Of a stretch of DNA of 49,132 nt, positions 8,196-15,040 are shown piece by piece. The translations under genes and the position numbers were made by a program. The notes under the pieces were generated by a model, which worked only from the letters and a program-made list of their open reading frames with translations, was not told the DNA's origin and made no database searches. This stretch comes from Halorhabdus amylolytica (GTDB lineage: Archaea; Halobacteriota; Halobacteria; Halobacteriales; Haloarculaceae), in assembly GCF_004944975.1 (NCBI RefSeq), contig NZ_SPQG01000008.1:53400-102531 (forward strand). Direction: 5' to 3'. Every line of letters begins with the position of its first letter. The first letter of the stretch is position 1.

Positions 8196-8716
8196 GACGG
8201 GGGGCATGAGAGTGTAAATTCTAACGAGAGGGATAGGGAATAGTTCGAATTCAGCGAACCCCACGGGGGGCATGAGAGTGTAAACACCCTACAGATACGC
8301 CGAACAAGCCTTGATAGTTCAGATCTACGGTTCAAGTAGAATCTTTGTAGCTCTATTCGCGTTATTATATATTTTTCGGTTAGTACTAGTTAACTAGTAC
8401 GTAGTACGAAGGCAGAAACGGGTAATAAAACCTGTTATAGTCGGATATTTACTAGAACTAGATCTTCTTCTAATCTTCTTTCTAGGACCTCATAATCCCA
8501 GCTTTATACTCAATCAACCCCTCTTGTTTGAGGCTGGATCGAAACTGGTTGAGGTTTACACTCTTCTGACCCCCGTCCCCCCGGGTTGATACTACTCACT
8601 CTTTTGGCGGAGTTCGAGTTACTCATTTATCGAAGACTGGGTCTTAACCCGTTAGAATTTACACTCTTTCGCCCCCCGTCCTCCAGGCGATCTCCTACAC
8701 TCTTCCGTCCCCTGTA
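8196..8716. repeat. ORB family B flanking the AT-rich unwinding segment
   Basis: Copies at 8196-8219 and 8262-8285 are on the minus strand; copies at 8554-8577 and 8657-8680 and a degenerate one at 8693-8716 are on the plus strand. The four good copies share a 24-base pattern. The two pairs face each other around the AT-rich stretch, which is how Orc1/Cdc6 boxes typically frame an archaeal unwinding element. They differ clearly from family A in the bases between the ACACT core and the G/C tract. Confidence 0.75.
8383..8400. repeat. 18-bp perfect palindrome in the AT-rich origin core
   Basis: GTACTAGTTAACTAGTAC is self-complementary over all 18 bases and lies inside the AT-rich segment between the facing family B boxes. 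It may be a regulator site or part of the unwinding element. Confidence 0.6.
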
Positions 8717-8741
8717 TCACTCTCATCACTCTACTAGGGGG

Positions 8742-8749
8742 TTTTATTA
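8742..8749 (+). promoter_or_regulatory. cdc6 promoter TATA box
   Basis: TTTTATTA sits about 27 bases before ATG 8776, predicting a leaderless transcript. It directly follows the ORB-type composite repeat at 8696-8741, so Cdc6 binding there could autoregulate the gene. Confidence 0.55.
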
Positions 8750-8775
8750 GTGATGACACCGATACACCAGCCAAG

Positions 8776-10035
8776 ATGTCACAGGGGTTCGGGAACGAGG
8801 ATACTATCTACCAAGATGTCGACGTTCTTGAGGCCGATGTCGGGAAATATAAGCCATCGGAACTTCCCGAGCGGGAGGACGAACTCGACAAATTGCATAT
8901 GGCACTGCGCCCGGTGACGATGGACGGTTCGCCCCGTGACGTCTTGGTGTATGGACCGACTGGTCAAGGTAAGACTGCAGGGGTTCAGTTGAAAGCCGAT
9001 CAACTCCAGGAGTGGGCAGACGAAAACGATCACCAACTCGAAGTCGTTCATATCCCGTGCAAGGGAGCGGACAAATCATATCACGTTCTCACACGGCTCA
9101 TCAAGGAGCTCCGCGAGATTCGGAAGGGGCAGGGCGTCGACGAACCGAGTGGCTACCAGCGAAAACAGCTTTTCGAGATGGTGCTTGACGAACTCGAAAC
9201 TATTGGCGGTACCGTCATCATCATTCTCGACGAGATCGACGCTATCGGCGAAGACGACTATGTCCTGTACGAACTGTCGCGAGCGAACCCAGATCCCGTG
9301 AAAATCGGACTCATCGGTATTACCAACGATTTGCAGTTCCGGAACAATCTCGACGCTGACGTTCGCTCGTCCCTCGGACAACGAGAGATTACGTTTAACC
9401 CATACAATTCTAACCATCTCAAGAATATCCTTGCGCGTCGTGCGGTCCAGGCGCTTCGTGATACCTACTTCGAAGATGGCCAGGAGGATTTCACACATCT
9501 CCGAAGTGATGTCCTCGACGGTGGGACGATTCCACTTGCCGCATCGATGGCAGCTCAAGAGACCGGCGACGCTCGACAAGCCATTGAGTTACTGTCCTAC
9601 GCTTGCGACCTTGCTGATGACGAAGGTATCGGCACTGTTGCCGAGCGTCACGTCCGCGCCGCGAAAGAGGAAATCGAGAAAGAAGCCCTGATCGATACAA
9701 TCGGCGCTGAAACGACACAGCGCAAAATCGCGTTGCTGACTGTCGTCTCGGCCGAGTTAAATGATTCAACCGGAGAGACGACCAACCTTCACCGGTTGTA
9801 TCTGGAACTCTGTGGATACATTGATACGAATACGTTGAAGCAACACACGTTCCGTGAGAAGCTCAACGACCTCGTTCACTCGAACGTCTTGGCGAAAGAT
9901 CGTCATGGTCGCGGCCGGGGACAGGGAATGTCAAATACATATTCACTCGCTGGTGACGTCGATCCGGAATCCGTCCTTGACACCCTCGAGGACGACAGCC
10001 GTGTCGGTGATATCGTGGATATTGTCCGGTCGTAG
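8776..10035 (+). CDS. cdc6: Orc1/Cdc6 replication initiator
   Basis: A 419-residue Orc1/Cdc6 family AAA+ initiator of normal length. Walker A is GPTGQGKT at residues 60-67, Walker B is LDEID at about 151-155, a sensor-1-like GITND follows, and the C-terminal third is the winged helix that contacts origin boxes. It would bind the adjacent ORBs and recruit MCM. ATG 8776 is supported by the TATA spacing. The gene is bracketed by related 46-bp ORB-type composites at 8696-8741 and 10042-10087. It is the likely partner of family B boxes because these lie closest; that pairing is inference. Confidence 0.92.
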   Translation: MSQGFGNEDTIYQDVDVLEADVGKYKPSELPEREDELDKLHMALRPVTMDGSPRDVLVYGPTGQGKTAGVQLKADQLQEWADENDHQLEVVHIPCKGADKSYHVLTRLIKELREIRKGQGVDEPSGYQRKQLFEMVLDELETIGGTVIIILDEIDAIGEDDYVLYELSRANPDPVKIGLIGITNDLQFRNNLDADVRSSLGQREITFNPYNSNHLKNILARRAVQALRDTYFEDGQEDFTHLRSDVLDGGTIPLAASMAAQETGDARQAIELLSYACDLADDEGIGTVAERHVRAAKEEIEKEALIDTIGAETTQRKIALLTVVSAELNDSTGETTNLHRLYLELCGYIDTNTLKQHTFREKLNDLVHSNVLAKDRHGRGRGQGMSNTYSLAGDVDPESVLDTLEDDSRVGDIVDIVRS

Positions 10036-10041
10036 ACTGAT

Positions 10042-10087
10042 TACACTCTAGTGTACCCCGTATCACTCTCTTCACTCTGTCGGGGGG
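10042..10087 (+). repeat. ORB-type composite repeat just downstream of cdc6
   Basis: This 46-base block (TACACTCT, ten bases, GTATCACTCTCTTCACTCT, G-tract) is a direct repeat of 8696-8741 immediately upstream of cdc6, with the same internal spacing. The first 24 bases also fit ORB family B. The block starts within ten bases of the cdc6 stop. Confidence 0.65.
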
Positions 10088-10123
10088 TGTATTGCTGATC
10101 GTTGTCGCCCACAATCTCATCTA

Positions 10124-10164
10124 TTAACCAACACCACTGGCAGATCTCATCGTTTGTTGGTTAA
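10124..10164. repeat. Inverted repeat copy 4 (TTAACCAAC-N23-GTTGGTTAA)
   Basis: Half-sites at 10124-10132 and 10156-10164, 23-base spacer. It lies between the downstream ORB composite of cdc6 and the IS200/IS605-type remnant. No gene starts near it on either strand. Confidence 0.85.
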
Positions 10165-10194
10165 TGTACTGGTGGTGTGTCCCCAACCCACATC

Positions 10195-10770
10195 TTATAG
10201 GCTGAGCAGGCGCAATACCACGGCCTTCAGGCCGTGGATACGCGCCGTCAGCTTGGGAGAGAATCCACATTCGACGCCCCCTCTTGAGTTTCAGAATACC
10301 GGCGTTTAAGTGACAGCTCGCATTACAGTACTGTAGGAATCGGTCGGAACGGAGCGGATTCCGAACCGTCCTGCGGAGGCGGCCTGTCCGCCCACGTAAC
10401 GAGGTCGTTCGAAAATCGCAGATTTTCGTGATCACGAGAGACTCTGTCTCTCGGACGATAGTATCCGAAGAGCGGGCGGTGAACGCCACATCTTCGAAGG
10501 GTGTGCCCATGTGCCGACTGCTCAAAGTACGCGACACGATACCCCCGACTCCGCTGACGCCTGCTGGCGTCCCGGTGTTGTTTTTGCCACCGGGACGCCA
10601 TACACGGTCGAGGATAGGGGTAACGGCGGTTTGGCACCGCCAGCAGTCCACCACACCGAGACTGTGGGACTACCCGTGCCCGAAAGGTGTGGTAGTCCGG
10701 TGATTGGACTGCAAACCTGAAACTCCCACCGCTCGGGATTCCTCTGCGTTCACGCGGAGGAGGATGTCAA
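10195..10770 (+). mobile_element. Non-autonomous IS200/IS605-type element remnant
   Basis: About 575 bases without a credible gene but with subterminal hairpins at both ends. The left hairpin at 10218-10237 has a perfect nine-base stem (CCACGGCCT/AGGCCGTGG) and a two-base loop. The right end has a hairpin at 10741-10760 followed by GATGTCAA, and TCAA at 10767-10770 matches the right-end cleavage sequence known for this family. The tnpA and tnpB coding regions are gone; frames that cross it on either strand show no TnpB motifs. The left boundary is approximate. Confidence 0.6.
10601..10770 (+). ncRNA. Omega-RNA (TnpB guide scaffold)-like sequence without TnpB
   Basis: A run of stable hairpins ends exactly at the element's right border: 10625-10641 (GGCGGT/ACCGCC), 10667-10698 (GGACTACC/GGTAGTCC) and 10741-10760 (CCTCTGCG/CGCGGAGG with one G-T pair). 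Between them is a segment around GCAAACCTGAAACTCCCACC that I recognise as common at the 3' ends of haloarchaeal tnpB elements. In IS200/IS605 elements the right-end transcript is the TnpB guide RNA, with the guide taken from the flanking DNA that would begin at 10771. There is no tnpB in the window, so it would need a TnpB from elsewhere. Confidence 0.55.
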
Positions 10771-10852
10771 TTCGCGGAAACCCCCGAACTCATATACTGC
10801 ATTCAGAAGGCCTCCGCTGTCCAGGATCGACGAAATTTTAGGGAACAGAGAC

Positions 10853-10978
10853 ACACCACTCTTGCAAGTAAAACCGGCGACTGGTTGCGATTTCGTGTCT
10901 TCACTTGCAACGGTGGTGTGGTCAAATTGAAACTGCTTTACTCGTCATTGCGTAATGCTTCACTTGCAGCAGTGGTGT
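10853..10978. repeat. Third G/T-rich repeat set, ORB-like (family C)
   Basis: Three 17-base copies of ACTTGCA, three variable bases, GTGGTGT: reverse at 10853-10869, forward at 10903-10919 and 10962-10978. The third overlaps the last codons of polB. The layout (TTCACTTGCA then GGTGGTGTGG) is a loose match to ORB family A, so these may be further initiator boxes, but they could also be an unrelated operator. Confidence 0.5.
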
Positions 10979-13218
10979 ATCTCTGTCGGGAGCTTGCCTA
11001 TCTTCATATACTGCTGCCCCTCGAGTTCGTCCACAACCCTCTCCTTAGTCCAGCCGAGCGGCCCGAGGATACTGGCCGCCGCCCGGATTGTCTTGTCTCG
11101 GTAGTAGCTTGGGTCGTAGAGTGTCTTATCATCTACTTCGGGCGCTAACCTGACCCGATCCATTCCGTCCTTGTCGTCATCGCTGACCACGAAGACGATG
11201 TCCTCCCCCGGCGCGTACTCGAAACCAAGTTTCTCGGCCCGTTCGAGTGCCGCGACCGTCCGGGTCCGGTGTGAGTACGCGTCGACGGACTTCGATGCTC
11301 GCGTTCGGACGAGCAAGTCACTCGCTGGAACCTCGCCCGCCTTCAGGACTTCGAGGTGATCCTCAAGGGCGGCGACGACCGCTCCAGGATCTCGCGTATC
11401 GTCGAACACGTCGATGAGATTCTGTTGTACCCGGGCGACCCACGCCGGCGTCGATCGCTGGCGACACTCGATCCCCCGAAGTTTGTACGGATCGTCGTCG
11501 CCGGCGTCGCGACGCTTCCCGAAGTACCGCGTCAGTGCCCCACCCTGGCCGTCGCGACGCGGGCAGAACGCCACCCAGTCGAACCCACTCTCGTATTCGA
11601 GGGCTATCCCCACTTCCTCGGAGATCTCCGTCGCGATCTCGTCAAGCGGACGTTGCTCGGCGCCGTCGCGAGCGGTGACCCAGATCGAATCGACGATGCC
11701 GTGTAGTACCTTCCATCCGCCGGCTTCCAGGCGTTCTTTTGCGGTCAAAAGGATGTCCCGAGCGTAGGCATTGATCGCCTCGTGGACTTCTATCCGGCCG
11801 AACTTCGCGTTCGAGAACCCCTGGTAGCCAAAACACGAGACGAGAATCCACTTCAGCGCGTCCGACTGTCCCTCGAGTGCTCTCCGCTCGTCGACGGCGA
11901 GGTCTTCGTTCGCCAGTTGCTCTTTGATCGCCGCACGATCGTCGATGATCGGCTGGAGGACCTCGGGAAGGTACCCGTTGCGATCGCACACCGAGTACCC
12001 CAGCCCAGGTACGTCGTCGCGGTCGTGACACTGACACCGGACGGTCTCCGGCGAGAGGTTGTGCTCGCAGATGATGTTTGGATACATCGATGCGAAGTCG
12101 AGTTCGTGGACGTCATCGTGGACGCCCACGATCGGCGAGAGCGTCGTCCCGCCCCGGTCGGCATCGTGAAGCATTCCGACGGTCTTGAATCGCTCTGGCC
12201 GCCAGGCACGCCACTGGACGAGCACGTCGCGACGGGTCGCCTCTCGAATCTGGATGGCCGTGAGGACGTTTCCGATCGACGCCCAGGAGAGTTCCTGGAG
12301 GGGCTTGCCCGACCGCTCGACGAGGTCGAGCGCGCCGGCGAGGTTCGTCTCCTCGAGGAAGAACGTGTTCGAGCGATCGATTACGACACGGCCCGGGACG
12401 TTGTAGCGGGCCGGTGAGTGCATCCGGCGGCCGTAGGACTCGAACGTGGATTCGCCGGCGAGTTGCTGGTAAGCGGGAACCTGCGTGTTCGACACTCCCG
12501 CTGGAACCCGTTGCAGGCCCAGGTCGATGCCGTGCTCGTCAGCAGCGTCGGCGACCAGGGGGATGATCTTGCTCCGCTCAACGGAGAGGATATCCGGATC
12601 GAACTCTCGTAGCTGTCGCCGGAGTGCGTGGAGGACTTCGTCGACGGTGGCACCGGCCTCACCACGGCTGTCGCGACGATTGCCGTCGGTGCCGTCGACG
12701 GTACTCATCTCGAGGCCGGTGAGGTCCTCGTTCGCCGCTGCTTCACGAGGCAAGTCCAGTCGGAGTCGCCGCGGCGGTCGCGACGGTGCCGGGTCGGTAT
12801 CTGTTTCGAGACAGAACCGGAATTCGGGTGAGAAGTCCACGTTGAATGCCCGGTACGGGACTCGTCCTGGCGGCCCGCGATCTTCGATGAAGCGTGCGAT
12901 CTCCCGCACTGTCTCTATCCGATCGACTGCAATCCGGAGTACGGGCTGGTCAGCGAAGCGAAATCCTGGTTTCTTCCACTCGAAGCTGAGGTTTGCCACC
13001 GCGGGATGCATCCCGAGGTCCTCGCGAAGATCTGCAAGGTCGTCGACGCAAGCAGTCCGGTCGGGATCTCGGTGTTGCATCCCTCTCGCAGCGACCGCGT
13101 ACACCGTCGGGCGATATTCGGTTGCCCGCGTCGCCGACCATTCCGGTTCGTCGACGGACCCTTCGAGCGACCACACGAGCGGCTTCCCGTCACCGAGAAA
13201 GTCGATCGTCAGGACCAT
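10960..13218 (-). CDS. polB2: Family B DNA polymerase, PolB2-like, proofreading motifs degenerate
   Basis: A 752-residue family B polymerase. Motif A is DFASMYPNI with its catalytic aspartate; motif B is KWILVSCFGYQGF, keeping the lysine; motif C is HGIVDSIWV, where the usual DTDS has become IVDS, so the more critical second aspartate remains. Canonical exonuclease motifs are not recognisable: the expected DIE is replaced by sequence around VDFSPEFRF, and the FDPDI stretch lacks the usual GHN. A polymerase without proofreading fits translesion synthesis. It is the last gene of a three-gene operon with a pseudo-RecA. ATG 13218 is chosen; GTG 13233, overlapping the upstream stop as GTGA, is the alternative. 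Confidence 0.85.
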   Translation of the reverse strand: MVLTIDFLGDGKPLVWSLEGSVDEPEWSATRATEYRPTVYAVAARGMQHRDPDRTACVDDLADLREDLGMHPAVANLSFEWKKPGFRFADQPVLRIAVDRIETVREIARFIEDRGPPGRVPYRAFNVDFSPEFRFCLETDTDPAPSRPPRRLRLDLPREAAANEDLTGLEMSTVDGTDGNRRDSRGEAGATVDEVLHALRRQLREFDPDILSVERSKIIPLVADAADEHGIDLGLQRVPAGVSNTQVPAYQQLAGESTFESYGRRMHSPARYNVPGRVVIDRSNTFFLEETNLAGALDLVERSGKPLQELSWASIGNVLTAIQIREATRRDVLVQWRAWRPERFKTVGMLHDADRGGTTLSPIVGVHDDVHELDFASMYPNIICEHNLSPETVRCQCHDRDDVPGLGYSVCDRNGYLPEVLQPIIDDRAAIKEQLANEDLAVDERRALEGQSDALKWILVSCFGYQGFSNAKFGRIEVHEAINAYARDILLTAKERLEAGGWKVLHGIVDSIWVTARDGAEQRPLDEIATEISEEVGIALEYESGFDWVAFCPRRDGQGGALTRYFGKRRDAGDDDPYKLRGIECRQRSTPAWVARVQQNLIDVFDDTRDPGAVVAALEDHLEVLKAGEVPASDLLVRTRASKSVDAYSHRTRTVAALERAEKLGFEYAPGEDIVFVVSDDDKDGMDRVRLAPEVDDKTLYDPSYYRDKTIRAAASILGPLGWTKERVVDELEGQQYMKIGKLPTEIHHCCK

Positions 13219-13229
13219 GTTCCCGCGTC

Positions 13230-13526
13230 TCACCCCGCGGTTTCACGTCGAAGATCACCGTCTTTGCGCTCGATTTCCATCAGTCGTTGCTCTAACTCGT
13301 CGATCCGCCGCTCCTGAGCGAGTGCGATTGAGACCAGTACCGGGACGATCGGGGACTGGTGGTTGAGATTCCCCGCAGCGTCGGCATGGGTGTTGGCGTG
13401 CTTGAGCAGCCGGTCGAAGTGTTCCTGGTCCTCGTGGCGGAGCGCTCGTCGGAACGGTTGCCAGCGGTCTTCGACCGCCCGGAGCACGTCTCGAAAGGTG
13501 GGATTCGTCCGTCCCATGCTGATCAC
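13230..13526 (-). CDS. Small conserved protein of the polB2 operon
   Basis: A 98-residue protein beginning MISMGRTNPTFRDVLRAVED (M4 is a possible alternative start) with a helical body, a hydrophobic segment (IVPVLVSIALAQE) that is too short and polar to be a convincing membrane span, and a C-terminal coiled coil (RRIDELEQRLMEIERK). Such proteins are found beside polB2 in other haloarchaea, as far as I recall; no function is known. Its start overlaps the pseudo-RecA stop by four bases and its stop adjoins polB, so translation is probably coupled. An adaptor between the pseudo-RecA and the polymerase is inference. Confidence 0.7.
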   Translation of the reverse strand: MISMGRTNPTFRDVLRAVEDRWQPFRRALRHEDQEHFDRLLKHANTHADAAGNLNHQSPIVPVLVSIALAQERRIDELEQRLMEIERKDGDLRRETAG

Positions 13527-14464
13527 CGGATATCTCCCGGGGCGATGGTCGGTGACGATCGGGAGCTTCCGGGGCTGGACGGCCCCGCCGAGGACGCGCC
13601 AGTCGCGACGGACGGGTGACGGGCGGCCAGGATCTCCGCCCAGTAAGTGATCGTAGTCTGCTGGATGCCGTCGCCGACATCGTAGACGAGCGTCTCGAAG
13701 TCGAGCTCGTCACACTCGAACCGCGGCCCGAACTGGGTTTCTTCGAGAGCGATCGTCGTGGCGGCCGTCTCGAGCGCTGTCGCAGGGCCGTCACGCCGGG
13801 TCCGGGTGAGGATGACCGGGATGTCCTGTTCGCGGGCGATGGCTTGCAGCGTCGCCAGCGACCGCAGGAGGAGGGGCTGTGCGTCATCGTCCGGCAGGTC
13901 ACCGCCACAATAGAGCGCGTCCAGTGCCGGCGCGACGACGACCGCCGGGCGGTCCGTCGCGGGCCCGCCGAACGGTGACGTGGCGCCGTCTCGAAGCCAC
14001 CTGCCGACCTGATCGACGAGTGTAACGTGCTGGTGGGTGGTGAACGCTCGGGCAACGTGGACGCGGTCGAGGGCCCGCTTGGAAGGGGCGACCTGCGCGA
14101 ACGCGTGTGTCGTGGCGTGTCCCTGCGCGTCGATCCAGACGACGTCGCCCCCGGCCGAAAGCGCGGTGTCGAGTGCGAGCGCGTGGAGCGTGCCGACTGT
14201 CGCCGACCGTCGCGACCGTGGCATCTCGGTGTCCGGGTCGAGGAGGTAACAGTCGTTATCGAGGCTGGGAAATTCGGGGAGGGAGAGGCCGCCGTCAGCG
14301 TTCGCGACGGCCGCATCGTCGATCTCGGCGGATGAGCGTTGCCGGGCTCGCTGGCCGAGGAGATCGTCGCGATTCGGGCCCGGCCAGCGGCGATCGCCGG
14401 CGAGCGACGAGCGCTGTTCAGCGTTAGACCGATTCGATTCTCGGTCAGTACTCGTGAGGTCCAT
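13523..14464 (-). CDS. RecA/Rad55-like protein with degenerate Walker A (pseudo-RecA)
   Basis: A 313-residue protein from ATG 14464. The central region follows the RecA-core pattern: a helix where the P-loop should be (VGTLHALALDTALSAGG, no GKT), a strand with WIDAQG, a VARAFTTHQHVTLVDQV segment typical of Rad51/Rad55 paralogs, and a Walker B-like strand (AVVVAPALDALY). The N-terminal 60 and C-terminal 30 residues are low-complexity. Loss of the P-loop implies it does not hydrolyse ATP; the same is true of ImuA-type proteins that accompany mutagenic polymerases in bacteria. First gene of the polB2 operon. Confidence 0.65.
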   Translation of the reverse strand: MDLTSTDRESNRSNAEQRSSLAGDRRWPGPNRDDLLGQRARQRSSAEIDDAAVANADGGLSLPEFPSLDNDCYLLDPDTEMPRSRRSATVGTLHALALDTALSAGGDVVWIDAQGHATTHAFAQVAPSKRALDRVHVARAFTTHQHVTLVDQVGRWLRDGATSPFGGPATDRPAVVVAPALDALYCGGDLPDDDAQPLLLRSLATLQAIAREQDIPVILTRTRRDGPATALETAATTIALEETQFGPRFECDELDFETLVYDVGDGIQQTTITYWAEILAARHPSVATGASSAGPSSPGSSRSSPTIAPGDIR

Positions 14465-14556
14465 AGTGGACGTTACCTTGAGCACTCCCTTACCGTCTGT
14501 CGGGGTGTTTCCGGATTTCCAGGCACCTGTGTTGATTGCCGTGTATGGCCGATAGA

Positions 14557-14576
14557 ATTCTTAGACTGGTAAGAAT
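14557..14576. promoter_or_regulatory. Inverted repeat ATTCTTA-N6-TAAGAAT, candidate polB2-operon operator
   Basis: Perfect seven-base arms with a six-base spacer, unique in the window, in the upstream region of the minus-strand polB2 operon. Size and spacing suit a dimeric winged-helix repressor. Confidence 0.4.
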
Positions 14577-14607
14577 CACAGCTTCCACCTCACTTCCGAA
14601 GCAGCGG

Positions 14608-14648
14608 TTAACCAACAGAATCGGATTTAGGGCGGGTGTGTTGGTTAA
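14608..14648. repeat. Inverted repeat copy 5 (TTAACCAAC-N23-GTTGGTTAA)
   Basis: Half-sites at 14608-14616 and 14640-14648, 23-base spacer. The copy stands about 144 bases upstream of the polB2 operon start. Both arms extend by one extra base pair (GTTAACCAAC/GTTGGTTAAC). Confidence 0.85.
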
Positions 14649-14845
14649 CGAAAGATTGGGGTCTCAACCAGAATCGGGCGAACAGATGTCAACATGTGCC
14701 GAAGTGTCTGACGCAAAGTTTTGAGCGATCGGATGGTACCCGACCCTATGATTGAGACGATCTCGCAGTTTCTCGGTGAACGACGGAAGCCTCATACGAT
14801 TCACAGGCTGTCGAGGCGAATGCCCGAGGCTTGATCCCGAGCCAT

Positions 14846-15040
14846 TTACGAGTACGTGTCGTTGAATTCCCGTTCACGGCGCATGAGCTCTTCTACGCCA
14901 TGCTCGAGAATGCCACGGCCCATCGCCGTCGGCCGATAGTACCTGTTCTGGGGCGCATTTATTCCCAGCTCTGCCGAAATCCAGCTACTGCGGAGATCTG
15001 ATTCTTGGACTTCGTTATACGTCACTCGGATCTTCCTCAA
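14846..15040 (-). pseudogene. Possible C-terminal remnant of a winged-helix regulator
   Basis: A 64-codon frame overlapping the sdpI 3' end. The part after residue 30 (RYYRPTAMGRGILEHGVEEL then MRREREF) resembles the wing and dimer helix of ArsR/PadR-like regulators, but no N-terminal helix-turn-helix is present in any frame because sdpI occupies the upstream DNA. SdpI is often paired with an SdpR-type repressor, so a truncated partner is plausible. It could also be an unrelated short gene. Confidence 0.35.

Larger units (their letters stand above)
7136..8775. other. Replication origin region (ORB arrays and AT-rich segment) upstream of cdc6
   Basis: A 1.6-kb gene-free stretch with two families of G-tract repeats and an AT-rich core upstream of an Orc1/Cdc6 gene, the standard haloarchaeal origin layout. 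Family A (7166-8039) reads TTTACACTTCGATGACGGGG or its reverse complement; family B (8196-8716) reads RTTTACACTCT, about five variable bases, then CCCCCGTC. Family B copies point toward each other across an AT-rich segment at about 8340-8530, the likely unwinding element. Open frames on the minus strand here are composition artefacts. Confidence 0.85.
14465..14845. promoter_or_regulatory. Regulatory gap upstream of the polB2 operon
   Basis: This gene-free stretch holds an inverted repeat ATTCTTA-N6-TAAGAAT (14557-14576), about 93 bases upstream of the pseudo-RecA ATG, and the TTAACCAAC element copy 5 at 14608-14648. Beyond it, 14788-14831 can fold into a hairpin closed by AAGCCTC/GAGGCTT; it may be another IS-end remnant but I cannot support that. 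No gene is visible. Confidence 0.5.

Noticed and set aside
7782-8335. Minus-strand frames of 163 and 108 codons in the origin region
   Set aside because: They run through ORB repeats, are not acidic and show no family features. The region is better explained as a replication origin.
10124-10654. A 176-codon minus-strand frame across the IS200/IS605-type remnant
   Set aside because: It includes inverted repeat copy 4 and the left-end hairpin in its coding part and has no TnpB or TnpA motif.
12485-13366. A 293-codon plus-strand frame opposite polB2
   Set aside because: Antisense to polymerase motifs; composition is Arg/Ser-rich, unlike haloarchaeal proteins.
14748-14836. A short frame with a hairpin (AAGCCTC/GAGGCTT), possibly another guide-RNA-like end
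   Set aside because: One stem alone is weak evidence; no matching left end or cleavage sequence was found.
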